NCBI GenBank assembly: GCA_964541375.1
Contig: CAZIPT010000007.1
Span: forward strand, 1 to 49,643
From: JBAXEO01 sp964541375
Lineage (GTDB): Bacteria > Actinomycetota > Coriobacteriia > Anaerosomatales > JAAXUF01
Length of the DNA: 49,643 nucleotides
Direction: 5' to 3'
This document shows, piece after piece, positions 16,547 to 26,000 of the stretch; the first letter of the stretch is position 1, and each line of letters opens with the position of its first letter. A program made the position numbers and the translations under genes. Below the pieces are notes generated by a model, which saw nothing but the letters and a program-made list of their open reading frames with translations, ran no database searches and was not told the origin of the DNA.

Positions 16547-18030
16547 AGGCCGAGCTCGCCCCAGAGAGCGTCAACCCGCGCCTTTACCTCGGACGACATC
16601 TCAAGCGAATCGGGCCACTCGCGCTCGTAGCCCTCGCCGGGGAGCGGCTTGGTGGCGTCGATGCCCATCTTGTAGCCGAAGCTCTGCTGGTTGCTGGCGT
16701 GGTCGAGGCGGTCGAGCGGACCCTTGGAGATCTGGATGTCTCGGCTGGGATCCACGTTGTTGAAGCAGCGCCAGGCGACCTGTGAGTAGTCGTGGCAGTC
16801 GACATCCTCGTCGACGACGATCACGAACTTGGTGAACATCATCTGCCCCATCGACCAGGCGAAGTTCATCACGCGAAACGCCTGACCGGCGAACTCCTTC
16901 TTGATCTGGAAGATGGCGCAGTTGTGGAAGACACCTTCGAGCGGCAGGTCGTAGTCGATGACCTCGGGCAGCATCGCCTTGATGACCGGCAGGAAGAGCC
17001 GTTCCGTGGCCTTGCCGATGTAGTCGTCCTCCATCGGCGGCGGGCCGACGATGGTCGTCGCGTAGATGGGATCCCGACGCGTGGTGATGACCTCGACATG
17101 GAAGACCGGGAAATCGTCGGCGAGCGAGTAGTAGCCCGTGTGGTCCCCAAAGGGACCTTCCCAGCGAGTCTCTTCGAGATCGCACCAGCCCTCGAGGATG
17201 ATCTCGGCGTGAGCGGGAACGAGCAGGTCGTTGGTCAGGCACTTGACGACCTCGACCGACTCCCCACGAATGATGCCGGAGAACAGGTACTCGTCGATCA
17301 TCGGCGGCACGGGCGCGGTCGCCGAGAAGATCGTGACCGGGTCGGCCCCGATTGCGACCGAGACCGGCACCCGCGTGACACCGGCATCGCGCCAGGCGCG
17401 CAGGTTCTTGGCGCCGTCGTGGTGCTCGTGAATGTGAAGCCCGGTCGTGTTCTTGTCGAAGATCTGGAGCCGGTACATCCCGACGTTGGGCTTGCCCTTG
17501 AGGTTGTTGGTCACCACGAGCGGCAGCGTGATGAACGGGCCGCCGTCCTGGGGCCAGGTCTTGAGAACCGGCAGCCTGGTGAGGTCCACATCGTCGCCGC
17601 GCAGCACGATCTCCTGACACGGCGCCTTCTTGACCTCTTTGGCACCCGACGTCGCGAGGTCTTTGAGGTTGACCAATATATCGAACTTGCCCTTCATGCT
17701 CGCAGGCAGATCCAGCGGCAGCATATCCGTGACACGCTTGGCCACCGCGTCGAGGTCTTTCCAGGTGCCCGTCTCGGCGTCGACGCCCAGCGCCCACGCC
17801 ATCCGGTCGTAGCTGCCCATCAGGTTGATCGCGACGGGGGCCGAGTACCGCTCCCCCGTCTCGCGGTTTACTGGATTCTCGAACAGCAACGCTGGTCCGA
17901 TCTGCTTGCTCACCCGGTCCGTGACCTCGCCGATCTCAAGGTGGGGATCCACGGCCGTCGCAACGCGCTTCAGTTGCCCCTTGGATTCGAGCAGCGCGAT
18001 GAACTCTCTGAGATCCTTGATAGCTGCCAT
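16543..18030 (-). CDS. UbiD-family decarboxylase (menaquinone type, MqnL-like)
   Basis: A 495-aa protein matching UbiD along its length: MAAIKDLREFIALLESKGQL, the PLVVTNNLKGKPNVGMYRLQ core, IHEHHDGAKNLRAW, PMIDEYLFSGIIRGESVEVV, and WEGPFGDHTGYYSL with the conserved acidic residues. UbiD enzymes use prenyl-FMN from UbiX to decarboxylate aromatic acids. Here the likely substrate is the prenylated naphthoate of the futalosine pathway. I prefer ATG 18030, which gives the usual family N-terminus. GTG 18048 is in frame but would use up the GGAGG that serves the ATG. First gene of ubiD-ubiA-ubiX-yqhA. Confidence 0.94.
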   Translation of the reverse strand: MAAIKDLREFIALLESKGQLKRVATAVDPHLEIGEVTDRVSKQIGPALLFENPVNRETGERYSAPVAINLMGSYDRMAWALGVDAETGTWKDLDAVAKRVTDMLPLDLPASMKGKFDILVNLKDLATSGAKEVKKAPCQEIVLRGDDVDLTRLPVLKTWPQDGGPFITLPLVVTNNLKGKPNVGMYRLQIFDKNTTGLHIHEHHDGAKNLRAWRDAGVTRVPVSVAIGADPVTIFSATAPVPPMIDEYLFSGIIRGESVEVVKCLTNDLLVPAHAEIILEGWCDLEETRWEGPFGDHTGYYSLADDFPVFHVEVITTRRDPIYATTIVGPPPMEDDYIGKATERLFLPVIKAMLPEVIDYDLPLEGVFHNCAIFQIKKEFAGQAFRVMNFAWSMGQMMFTKFVIVVDEDVDCHDYSQVAWRCFNNVDPSRDIQISKGPLDRLDHASNQQSFGYKMGIDATKPLPGEGYEREWPDSLEMSSEVKARVDALWGELGL

Positions 18031-18109
18031 AGGTCGGTATTCCTCCACGAACGGGACTCGGCGGGGACCTGCTAGATCTCCCGTGGCGAATGTCTATGGA
18101 GCGGGATGC

Positions 18110-19834
18110 CTAGCCGGTCACCCGCCCCGCGCGCACCTTGGGATGATACCGCCCAATCACATACGAGACTATCGGCGCCAACAGAACCGCGACGCCAACC
18201 GCCGTCATCTGTACCAAGTCGAGGTCGTACTTGAACGCCCATTTGAAGTCAGGCAGGACCCAGGTGATCGTGGCGCCCCACATCCAAAGGAACCAGGCGA
18301 CTTGCAGAGCCAGCGACCCGAGAATGATAAGCAGGGTTGCCGGAGCCAACGCGAGCCACCCGCCCAGGAATCCGCGATCCCGGGGTCCCCATGCGAGACG
18401 CCGCAGATACGGGTAGACGAACGCCGCAACGGCCACGCCCACCAAAGCCGAGAAAGCCGCCTCGATCATGCGACCGTTCATGAAGGCCTTCACCTGGGTC
18501 TCGGTGTTGAACGCCGAGAGCGACCACAGGTAGCGGTGATAGACGAAGAAGAGCCCGTTGTAGAGCCCAAAGTAGGCGATTGCACCAGCCACCGAGGCGA
18601 CGAGCGCCCTCCAAGAAGCGAAGCCGATAACGGCGAACACCACCATGACAAGCGCGATAATGCCGAGCGAGACCGGCGCCCGGTTGGCCCTCTCGCGCGC
18701 AATCCGCGTGCTACGCGCGAAAGCTGCGTAGCCGTCCGGGCCGCCATGCTCGGCCGAACCTCTCACGAACATCGCGGGCGGAATGTCATCGCTGGCTACG
18801 ACCGAGGTGTAGTGGTTTGCGAAAGCGATGTGATGTGCCTCCTCAGACGCAAACACCTTCGCAGCCGTAGTGCTGATCACGGAACGCATCGCGGTGGACT
18901 CCGCGTATGCCGGCGCTCGCAGACCCGCCAGAACTGCGACTGTCGGCGCAACCTGACTAAGGTCTCCCTTGGCCTTGCCGAGTACCACTGATGCCCCTGA
19001 GAACACGGCCGGGACCGAGACGACCTCCTGCTCCCATCCGCCATGGCCACCGGTCGAGATGTGGCCGTGGTCAGCCAGAATCACGAATGTGGTGCCATCG
19101 GCCTGCAACCCGCCCACCAGTCGTGCGATATCGGCGTCGACCTGCGCCGCGACGTCCTTGTACCGCTTCGAACTCCCGCCAGAGGAGTGTCCGGCCTCGT
19201 CCAGATCCGGGACGTGGAGCACCAGGAGCTGGGGATCGGTGGCCTTGGCGATTCGCAACGCGTCGTCAACCAGCGTTCCGGTCAGGTACCCATCCTTGGG
19301 CCAGGGCCGCAACGATACGGTCGGGCCGGGGCTGACCCCGTAGAGTGCGGCGAAGTCCGTGGGACCGACCACCGCGACACGACGCCCCGCGTCGCGCGCA
19401 ACGTCGATGATCGTCGGGGCAAGAACGCGTCCCTTGTACCAATTGGTCGTGACGCCGCTGATGGTCTGCGAGGCACCAGTCAGAATCGTCGTCCAGTTGG
19501 GGAAAGACAGCGACGGCTGCGGAGCAACCAGCGAGACGTCGGTACCATACGTCCGCAGCGTCTCGAGCGTAGGCATGCCGGAACGCGACACATCGTCGCG
19601 CATCCCGTCGACGATGATCAACACAACCTTCTTGGACAACTCTGCGGTCGGTGTCGGAACCACCGACTCCAGCGCGGCAGGAACGCTTTGGGACACGTAC
19701 GGGCTCTTGTACTCAACCACCTGCGCCCAAGAGTAGCCGGCCAGAACGTACGAGGCGTAGGCGATCCCCAGGCAGGCAACAACACCGGCACCGAATGCCG
19801 TCCACGAAAACCAAGAGGACAGGCGCGCGGGCAT
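18110..19834 (-). CDS. Membrane alkaline-phosphatase-superfamily hydrolase/transferase
   Basis: A 574-aa protein. A membrane anchor (about 8-30) precedes an extracytoplasmic catalytic domain of the alkaline phosphatase superfamily (type I phosphodiesterase/GPI ethanolamine-phosphate transferase-like). It shows the metal site VVLIIVDGMRDDV, the nucleophile region SFPNWTTILTGA, VLHVPDLDEAGHSSG and ILADHGHISTGGHGGWE. The C-terminal 190 residues form about five or six further membrane helices, giving a layout reminiscent of lipid-headgroup transferases. The ATG lies one base after the HAD gene stop with GGAGGAG inside that gene's end. The operon includes a glycolipid glycosyltransferase, so a role in envelope lipid or glycan modification is a reasonable guess. 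Confidence 0.82.
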   Translation of the reverse strand: MPARLSSWFSWTAFGAGVVACLGIAYASYVLAGYSWAQVVEYKSPYVSQSVPAALESVVPTPTAELSKKVVLIIVDGMRDDVSRSGMPTLETLRTYGTDVSLVAPQPSLSFPNWTTILTGASQTISGVTTNWYKGRVLAPTIIDVARDAGRRVAVVGPTDFAALYGVSPGPTVSLRPWPKDGYLTGTLVDDALRIAKATDPQLLVLHVPDLDEAGHSSGGSSKRYKDVAAQVDADIARLVGGLQADGTTFVILADHGHISTGGHGGWEQEVVSVPAVFSGASVVLGKAKGDLSQVAPTVAVLAGLRAPAYAESTAMRSVISTTAAKVFASEEAHHIAFANHYTSVVASDDIPPAMFVRGSAEHGGPDGYAAFARSTRIARERANRAPVSLGIIALVMVVFAVIGFASWRALVASVAGAIAYFGLYNGLFFVYHRYLWSLSAFNTETQVKAFMNGRMIEAAFSALVGVAVAAFVYPYLRRLAWGPRDRGFLGGWLALAPATLLIILGSLALQVAWFLWMWGATITWVLPDFKWAFKYDLDLVQMTAVGVAVLLAPIVSYVIGRYHPKVRAGRVTG

Positions 19835-19835
19835 C

Positions 19836-20573
19836 TTACTCCTCCAGATTGAGCGCACGCTCCAAGTCATCCAGTGTCACCACAAACCCCGGACGCCACG
19901 TTCGGGGTTCGTGATGGCGGTCGATGAGCACGGGGCGCATCCCGACAGCGGTGGCTCCTACGATGTCAGCATAGTGGTGATCTCCAACATGTGCAGCTTG
20001 TGACGGCTCAACGCCGAGCCGCCCACAGGCGAGTTCGAAGATTCTCGGGTCGGGCTTGTGCAGACCGACGTCTGCGGACGAGATGATCGCGTCGAGATGG
20101 TCACCCAGCCCAAGGCCGCCGATGAGCCCTGCGAGCCGATTGTCCCAGTTCGAGATGAGTCCTATCCGCAGCCCGCGCCGATGCAGCCGCTCGAACGCCG
20201 GCGCCACATCCGGGTAGGCCTCCCATCGGGCCGGGTCCCCGAACTCCTGGTAGACACGGGCCGCGATCCTCTCCGCCCCGTCCTCGATGCCGAGCTTGGC
20301 GCAGAGCAGTGAGTACATGCCGACCCATACTTGCGAGGTCCGATTCTCGTCGGTCCAGAAGGTGTCGTCAGATCGATAGCGATCCTCGTAGTACTCGTCC
20401 ACGAGCGGCATGAGCTCATCGATCGCGCCCAGATCGTGGATGTGGCCTTCCTCGGCGAGAACCTGCCTCACCACCTCGGACACGCTGGGATGCGGCCGCA
20501 GGAGCGTGTTCCCCACGTCGAAGAAGACGGCGTGAAGCGTGCCCGGCTCAGTCAAGCCAGACCGCGGTGTCAT
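19836..20573 (-). CDS. HAD-superfamily hydrolase
   Basis: A 245-aa HAD-IA-like protein: motif I is FFDVGNTLL, motif II is IGLISNWDNR, the conserved lysine occurs in LHKPDPRIF, and motif IV is HVGDHHYADIVGA. Motif I has Gly where DxDxT families carry the second Asp, a variant found in several HAD branches; this can affect phosphatase chemistry. Cap helices lie between about residues 30 and 110. It overlaps the nitroreductase by 26 bases and is followed after two bases by the membrane phosphatase-like gene. Substrate unknown. Confidence 0.88.
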   Translation of the reverse strand: MTPRSGLTEPGTLHAVFFDVGNTLLRPHPSVSEVVRQVLAEEGHIHDLGAIDELMPLVDEYYEDRYRSDDTFWTDENRTSQVWVGMYSLLCAKLGIEDGAERIAARVYQEFGDPARWEAYPDVAPAFERLHRRGLRIGLISNWDNRLAGLIGGLGLGDHLDAIISSADVGLHKPDPRIFELACGRLGVEPSQAAHVGDHHYADIVGATAVGMRPVLIDRHHEPRTWRPGFVVTLDDLERALNLEE

Positions 20574-21117
20574 GGCGCTTAGGAGGAGCAGCAGGAGGCA
20601 CGTCGCCGGGATAGCCTACCGCAACGATCAGAATGATCGACTGCCCCGCAGGCAGCCCGAGAAGGTCAGCCATCTCCTCTCGCACCCAATACGAAAGCGT
20701 GATGTTGCAGACAGCCAAACCCACATCGGTAGCCGTAAGCAGCAGGTTCTCCAGCGCCGCCCCCAGCGACACATATCGGTTGATCGCCGAGAGGTCGGTG
20801 TCCGGATCCGGGCACGCGACCGCCATAAGCAGTGGCGCGTCGCCCAGCGACGAGAACCACTCGACAGCATCTTCGTAGCGCTTTGGCCCGAGCACTTCCA
20901 TGTACTCGGACAGGTGAATCGTGGTTTGCGCGACTATCTTGCCCAGGCGTGCCCGCGTCTCGCCTTCGCAGCAGTAGAACGACCACGGCTGCTCGTTGAG
21001 CGACGACGGCGCCAAAGATGCGGCATCAATGAGCTTCTGGGCCAGCTCCCTTGGAACGGGGTCCGGACGGAAGTTCCGGACAGAGTGTCGATCCAGAATC
21101 GCCTGTTGAAGCTCCAC
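20548..21117 (-). CDS. Nitroreductase-family FMN oxidoreductase
   Basis: A 189-aa protein starting VELQQAILDRHSVRNFRPDP, the FMN-phosphate binding Arg-x-S-x-R region. LAPSSLNEQPWSFY and the C-terminal YVSLGAALENLLLTATDVGL plus LGLPAGQSIILIVAVGYP complete the single-domain nitroreductase fold. These enzymes reduce nitro compounds, quinones or flavins with NAD(P)H. The start is GTG at 21117, whose G is the last base of the upstream TAG (TAGTG), with GGGGGAGG four bases before. Longer in-frame starts would overlap the glycosyltransferase and lack family similarity. Confidence 0.9.
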   Translation of the reverse strand: MELQQAILDRHSVRNFRPDPVPRELAQKLIDAASLAPSSLNEQPWSFYCCEGETRARLGKIVAQTTIHLSEYMEVLGPKRYEDAVEWFSSLGDAPLLMAVACPDPDTDLSAINRYVSLGAALENLLLTATDVGLAVCNITLSYWVREEMADLLGLPAGQSIILIVAVGYPGDVPPAAPPKRHDTAVWLD

Positions 21118-22262
21118 TACGCCTCCCCCTCGCTTTCGCCTTGCCGCAATGCGGCCAGTACACGCTCGCACACGTTCTTGGCCGCATCCGGCTTGCCGAG
21201 CATCGCCGCGTCATCAGTCATCTGCTTGAGCCGCTCCTGGTGTGTGGACAGGAATCGTACCTTCTCGACCACGTCTTCCTCGTCTCGCGAGAGCATTCCT
21301 GCGCCGAAGTTCACAAGGAAGTCCACATTGTAGAGCTCCTGCCCCGGAACAGGATTGTAGATGATGAGTGGAAGTCCCACTGCAAGCGCCTCAGATACCG
21401 TCAGCCCGCCGGCCTTTCCGACGAGCACGTCCGCCGCCCTCATCATCTTGTGCATATCGGAGGTGTACCCGAAAACGCGGACTAGTTCCTTCTTCTTTGC
21501 CAGCGAGTCGAGCCTGCGCTTGAGCCGTGCGTTGTTGCCGGTCACTCCGGCGACCTGGATTCCCCACCCCGCCAACTGCGAAGCGATATCGCGTGCGTCG
21601 CCCGGCTGCCCCGAGGCGGCAGTCAGCAGCGCAGTGAACCGATCGGCCAGGCCTAGTTCCCGACGGAGCGCCGTGCGGTCGAACTCCTCCGAGAACTTCT
21701 CGGCGACGGGGATTCCCGAGACCACGACGCGATCCCAGGGGATTCCGCGGACAACCAGGTCCTCGCGCACCTCCTTGCAGGCCACGAAGTAGAAGTCCGT
21801 TGCCGGGTGGAGCCACGCCCGATGAACCCCGAAGTCGGTGATGATCGTCGCCGAGACCAACGGTCGGTTTGCCTTGATATCGGACACGACACCGCCGGCG
21901 ACCGGGAACGTCGAGATGACGGCGTCCGGGCGGAAGTCGTCGATGTAGGCCGAGGCGCGGGCGAAACCCATGATCTTGAGTTCACTTACGACGGGGTTGC
22001 CTGGCAGCTTGTTAGACACCTCGAAGAAGTTGCCGTACAGCGCGGGAAAGAACTGCACCGACTGCTGGTAGCTGAACTTCGCCAGCAGGTTCAGGCTGGG
22101 GGCGAACTCCTGGAAGAAGTCGACCATCCGAACCTCAGTCGTGTCGTCGTGGTGCGTCTTGTAGTAGCGCAGCAGCGCTTCGGCAGCAGAGCGATGACCG
22201 CCTCCGAACGAGGCCGAGAAGATGAGTATCCGCTTCTTCTTCGAAGCGCGAGACAGCGACAT
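21117..22262 (-). CDS. Glycosyltransferase of the MGDG synthase / processive diacylglycerol glucosyltransferase type
   Basis: A 381-aa GT28-like enzyme. The N-terminal MGDG-synthase domain carries ILIFSASFGGGHRSAAEAL and DAVISTFPVAGGVVSDIK, and the C-terminal domain carries the donor-binding ADVLVGKAGGLTVSEALAVG and PLIIYNPVPGQELYNVDFL. Relatives transfer glucose or galactose from a UDP-sugar to diacylglycerol at the membrane surface. The ATG overlaps the preceding TAA by one base (TAATG). It is cotranscribed, by position, with a regulatory phosphatase and a STAS-HATPase protein, which suggests glycolipid synthesis is controlled together with that switch. Sugar specificity cannot be read from sequence. 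Confidence 0.88.
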   Translation of the reverse strand: MSLSRASKKKRILIFSASFGGGHRSAAEALLRYYKTHHDDTTEVRMVDFFQEFAPSLNLLAKFSYQQSVQFFPALYGNFFEVSNKLPGNPVVSELKIMGFARASAYIDDFRPDAVISTFPVAGGVVSDIKANRPLVSATIITDFGVHRAWLHPATDFYFVACKEVREDLVVRGIPWDRVVVSGIPVAEKFSEEFDRTALRRELGLADRFTALLTAASGQPGDARDIASQLAGWGIQVAGVTGNNARLKRRLDSLAKKKELVRVFGYTSDMHKMMRAADVLVGKAGGLTVSEALAVGLPLIIYNPVPGQELYNVDFLVNFGAGMLSRDEEDVVEKVRFLSTHQERLKQMTDDAAMLGKPDAAKNVCERVLAALRQGESEGEA

Positions 22263-23047
22263 TAGTGGGCCACAGTCGGCCGGTGCTTGACCATGCTGAC
22301 GAGAGTCCCGCCGCCTTCGGCCGGCGCGAAGTCGACGCGATCCATCAGCGCGTGCATGAACATGATTCCTCGGCCGCCTGGGGCATACACGTCCTCTGCA
22401 TTACTCGTGGCCCCGTCAAAGCCGAACCCGTTGTCGGTGATCTCAAGAACCAAACGGTCAGAGTATGCGTCGACTCCCAGGCTCACGACCGCCATGCCTT
22501 GCTGGGGCTTGCCGTGGCGAAGTGCGTTGGCCAATGCCTCTCCCAGCGCGACCTTGATATCGAAGATGGCACTCTCCGAGAACCCCAAGGGCGCCACCAG
22601 CTCACTGACCTCTTCGCGAACCATGGAGAGCTGGTTCACGTCCGGCGGGACGTCGATGTGTCGGTGCCACAGCAGACTCGATGGGACTGACGGCAGATCT
22701 AGCCCGTCAAGCGCGTCGGCGACGTCTTCGCTCATCGCGATCGATGAGGCCACGTCGGCCAGCCCAGAGACTTCCAGAATCCGAGTCACGTCGTGATTGG
22801 CACCGGCCAACATGACTTTGCCCTCATGAGGCACCATGCGCCGATCCAGCCAAACAAGCAGCCCCAGAGCGGAGCTATCGGCGTACGTCACAACGGAGAA
22901 GTCAAGCACGATGTTCTGGCATCCTCCGGCAAGGGCCTCTTCAAGCCCAAGTTGGAGTTCGGGAACGACCGCGATATCCACGTCGCCACTCAGACGAACG
23001 ATACAGGTGCGTGGAGCATCCGCGTGGGAAATCTCGAATGCCGACAT
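22262..23047 (-). CDS. STAS domain fused to an RsbW/SpoIIAB-type HATPase
   Basis: A 261-aa two-domain regulator. Residues 1-115 are a STAS (anti-sigma antagonist) domain with the phosphorylation motif ADSSALG, Ser58/Ser59. Residues 130-255 are a GHKL ATPase of the anti-sigma kinase type, with N-box GEALANALRHG, G1 box DNGFGFD and G2 box PGGRGIMFMHALMD. In SpoIIA/Rsb systems these are separate partners: the kinase phosphorylates the STAS serine and binds the sigma factor when the antagonist is phosphorylated. Here both are in one chain, next to a PP2C phosphatase that could reverse the modification. No SigB/SigF-type sigma gene is in the window, so the output is unknown. ATG overlaps the phosphatase stop (TGATG). 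Confidence 0.9.
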   Translation of the reverse strand: MSAFEISHADAPRTCIVRLSGDVDIAVVPELQLGLEEALAGGCQNIVLDFSVVTYADSSALGLLVWLDRRMVPHEGKVMLAGANHDVTRILEVSGLADVASSIAMSEDVADALDGLDLPSVPSSLLWHRHIDVPPDVNQLSMVREEVSELVAPLGFSESAIFDIKVALGEALANALRHGKPQQGMAVVSLGVDAYSDRLVLEITDNGFGFDGATSNAEDVYAPGGRGIMFMHALMDRVDFAPAEGGGTLVSMVKHRPTVAH

Positions 23048-26000
23048 CAGTCGCTCGACCCTTCCGCTGTAGTTTCGCTTTCGTCGGGAATCTCTCGGAT
23101 CGCGATAGCCAGCAGAGCCACGTCGTCCCGTAGGTCGCCCCGCCCGAATCGCCTTACCGCAGTGAGCAATCTTCTGACGATTTCGCGAGGGGTTCCAGAG
23201 GCGACAACGGCATCCCGAACCCTATCCTCGCCAAAGAATACATTCCCGTTGCGGGCTTCTGTGACGCCATCCGTGTAGAGCACGACGCGATCGCCGGCTG
23301 TCACCCTGACAGTCCTCTCGTCAAACACCGCGTCGGCGATCGCGCCGAGGAGCGGACCCGTGGGCGCCAGCCACTCAACCCGAGCCGGATCCCGCATGAC
23401 GAGCGCCGCCGGCGGGTGGCCTCCGCTCGCCCAGACCAGCTCCTGGGCTGCAGGGTCATAGCGCCCCACCCACAGCGTCACGATGTCACTCGTGTCGCCG
23501 GCCCCCACGATCATCCGGTTGACCTCACTCAGAACCCGGCATGGCCTGAGACCGGCCGCCACAAGAGAGCGCACAGAGTACTTGATCATCGATGTCTTGG
23601 TCGCAGCCACGACGCCCTTCCCGCAAACGTCCGCGATAGCAAACCAGATGCATCGATCCTGCCCGCGGAAGAGATCGTAGTAGTCCCCACCGATCTCCAC
23701 GTCAGCACCTGCAGGCTCGTAGGCGCTGGCCGACTCGATCTCGGCGAACTCCGGAAGCTCGCCGGGAAGGATCGATGCCTGGAGGATCGATGCCACGTCG
23801 TGTTCCCGACTGTACATGCGGGCCGTGTCGGCTGCCAACGCAGCCTGCGACGCGAACGTCTGGAGAACGTTTACATCCTCATCCGAGAAGGCGCCCGCCT
23901 CAGCTGAGAACACGATCAGCACGCCGATCGAACGGCCGCGCGCGAGCATGGGAACAGCGAGCATGGAGCGCAGTCCGTTGGCCGCGGCACTACCAGCGAT
24001 TCCGCCCATCGACTCCTGAAGATCGCGGAATGCCGCCGGTTCGCCGGTTGAGAAGACATACCCGGGAACATCCTCCCCAGGAGCTAGGCGCAGGCCCACG
24101 ATGTCGGATGAAACCGCTCCTCGCGCCATCGAGGTCGTGATCTCTCTCTTCCGAGGCTCGTAGATCATCAGCGCAACTGCGTCAGCCGACAGGATCTTCT
24201 GGACGACGTCGAGAACGCGGTTGAGCACAACGTTGACCTGCAGGGAAGACCCGACCGCCTGGCTGATTCGGAAGATGGTCTCGAGGTTCGCAGCGCGCGC
24301 AAGCGCTCTCTCATAGAGATAGGCGTTCTCGAGGGCGAGGGCCATCTGGTTGGCGACCGCCTCGGCGATCTCCAGCTCTCGCTTCCCTGTCGTGTTTTCC
24401 GGAAGCAGGACGAGGAGCACCGCACCGTGCAGCGACTCGACCGCAATGGGAATCACCAGCAGCCGATGGGCGTCCACTCGCTCCATGATGGCATCGCCGC
24501 CAACGTCCTCACCCGACTCGATCGCGAAGGGTGCTTGCGCGTCTTGGCGGAGAAGTATCCGTGTCGTGAAGCTGGCAAGTGCGCCCTCATCGCTCGCGTC
24601 GGAAACGGGGCGCAGACCGAGGGACTGCCTGTCCATCACAACGAAGCGCGCTTCTTTGGCACCGAACAGCTCCGTGACCACGTCCTCGACACGTCGGAGG
24701 GCGGGTTCAAGGCCGTCCGGCCGAACCAGCTGCTCTGCCACGGAGCGCAATCCATCAGAAATCCGACGTGATTCGGTCTCAACAGCGAAGAGCCGGGAGT
24801 TGTGAACCGCGATTGCCGCCTGCGCCGAGAAGGTCCGCACCATCTCCCGCTCGGCCTCGGTGATCGGCTCCGCCTTGTCTTTGAGAACAACGACGACACC
24901 GAGTGGCTCGTGACCAGAAACAAGCGGGGCCACCAGTGCAACGCTATTCGAGTCCGCTAGGCCGGGGAGCTCGTCAGCGAGTCGTCGCGCGTCTCCGGAA
25001 TGAGCGACGGAGTCGGAGTCACGCAGCGACTTCGCCAGCCAGCTCTCCCCGAGCGCGTCGATACTGCGCGCTTCAGTGACGTCAGCGCCGCGCGCCGCCG
25101 CCGGAACAAGCCAGCGACCCGTGTCATCGAGAAGGTAGATGGCAGCAACCCCAGGACCCACGATGTGCCCCATGGCCGACAGAATGCCGTCCAGCACCTC
25201 ATCAAGGCGGGAGGCGCTTGCAAGAAGATGTGACAGGTCGTGGAGCGCATTGAGCCGCAGCGCAACTGCGTTGAAGGCGTCAGCCACCTGCCCGATCTCG
25301 TCGTCTCGAGGCGAGTCAATCTGCTTGACGTAGGACCCTGTCGCGGCTCGATAGGCGGCGACTTCGAGAGCCCTGAGTGGCTCAACGAGCCGTCGCGACA
25401 TGATCAGCGCAGCAAAGAGAGCCACCACGCCTCCGATAAGGATCACCAGTATGGACGGCGTAACGGCAAGCGCGGCTTCTGCGAAGCTGCGGCTGTTGGG
25501 CTCCAGAACCGCCACGCGCCAGGAGACTCCCTCGATGCCCTGCAGGTCGGTGTAGTAGCCCGTCAGCCCACCAGCCTCAGGCCCCGCCAGCGTGACCTTC
25601 CCCCCAGAGGGACCGGTCGGCTTCCATCGCGCGGCTGTGATGTCGAGGGCGCCGCCTCCACCCGCACGGACTATCGGCACACTCGAGTCCATGATGAGAA
25701 GTGACCGTGGCCCCAGCTCACGCATCTGCTGGATTGCGGTGCGCATGGTCCCCAGATCCATGCGCAGGAGAATCACGAGCTGGGTACCCGACGGGCTTGC
25801 CGACGCACGAGAGAGCCAGAACCCCGAGGCCATCCCGACATTCTTGTCACGGTAGAACCCTGTGTTGCCTGAAAGAGCCCTCCTGAAAGCAACGTTGCTT
25901 GCGACGGCCGCCGTCTCAATCGCCGACGGGTAGGCGGTCACAACGGAGCCGGTACGAGTGGCAACGATGATCTCGTCAACCAGCCCGTTCCCCGAGTCGA

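Noticed and set aside
16792..18075. 427-codon plus-strand frame opposite ubiD
   Set aside because: Antisense of a long high-GC gene with clear UbiD motifs; arginine/aspartate-rich shadow composition.
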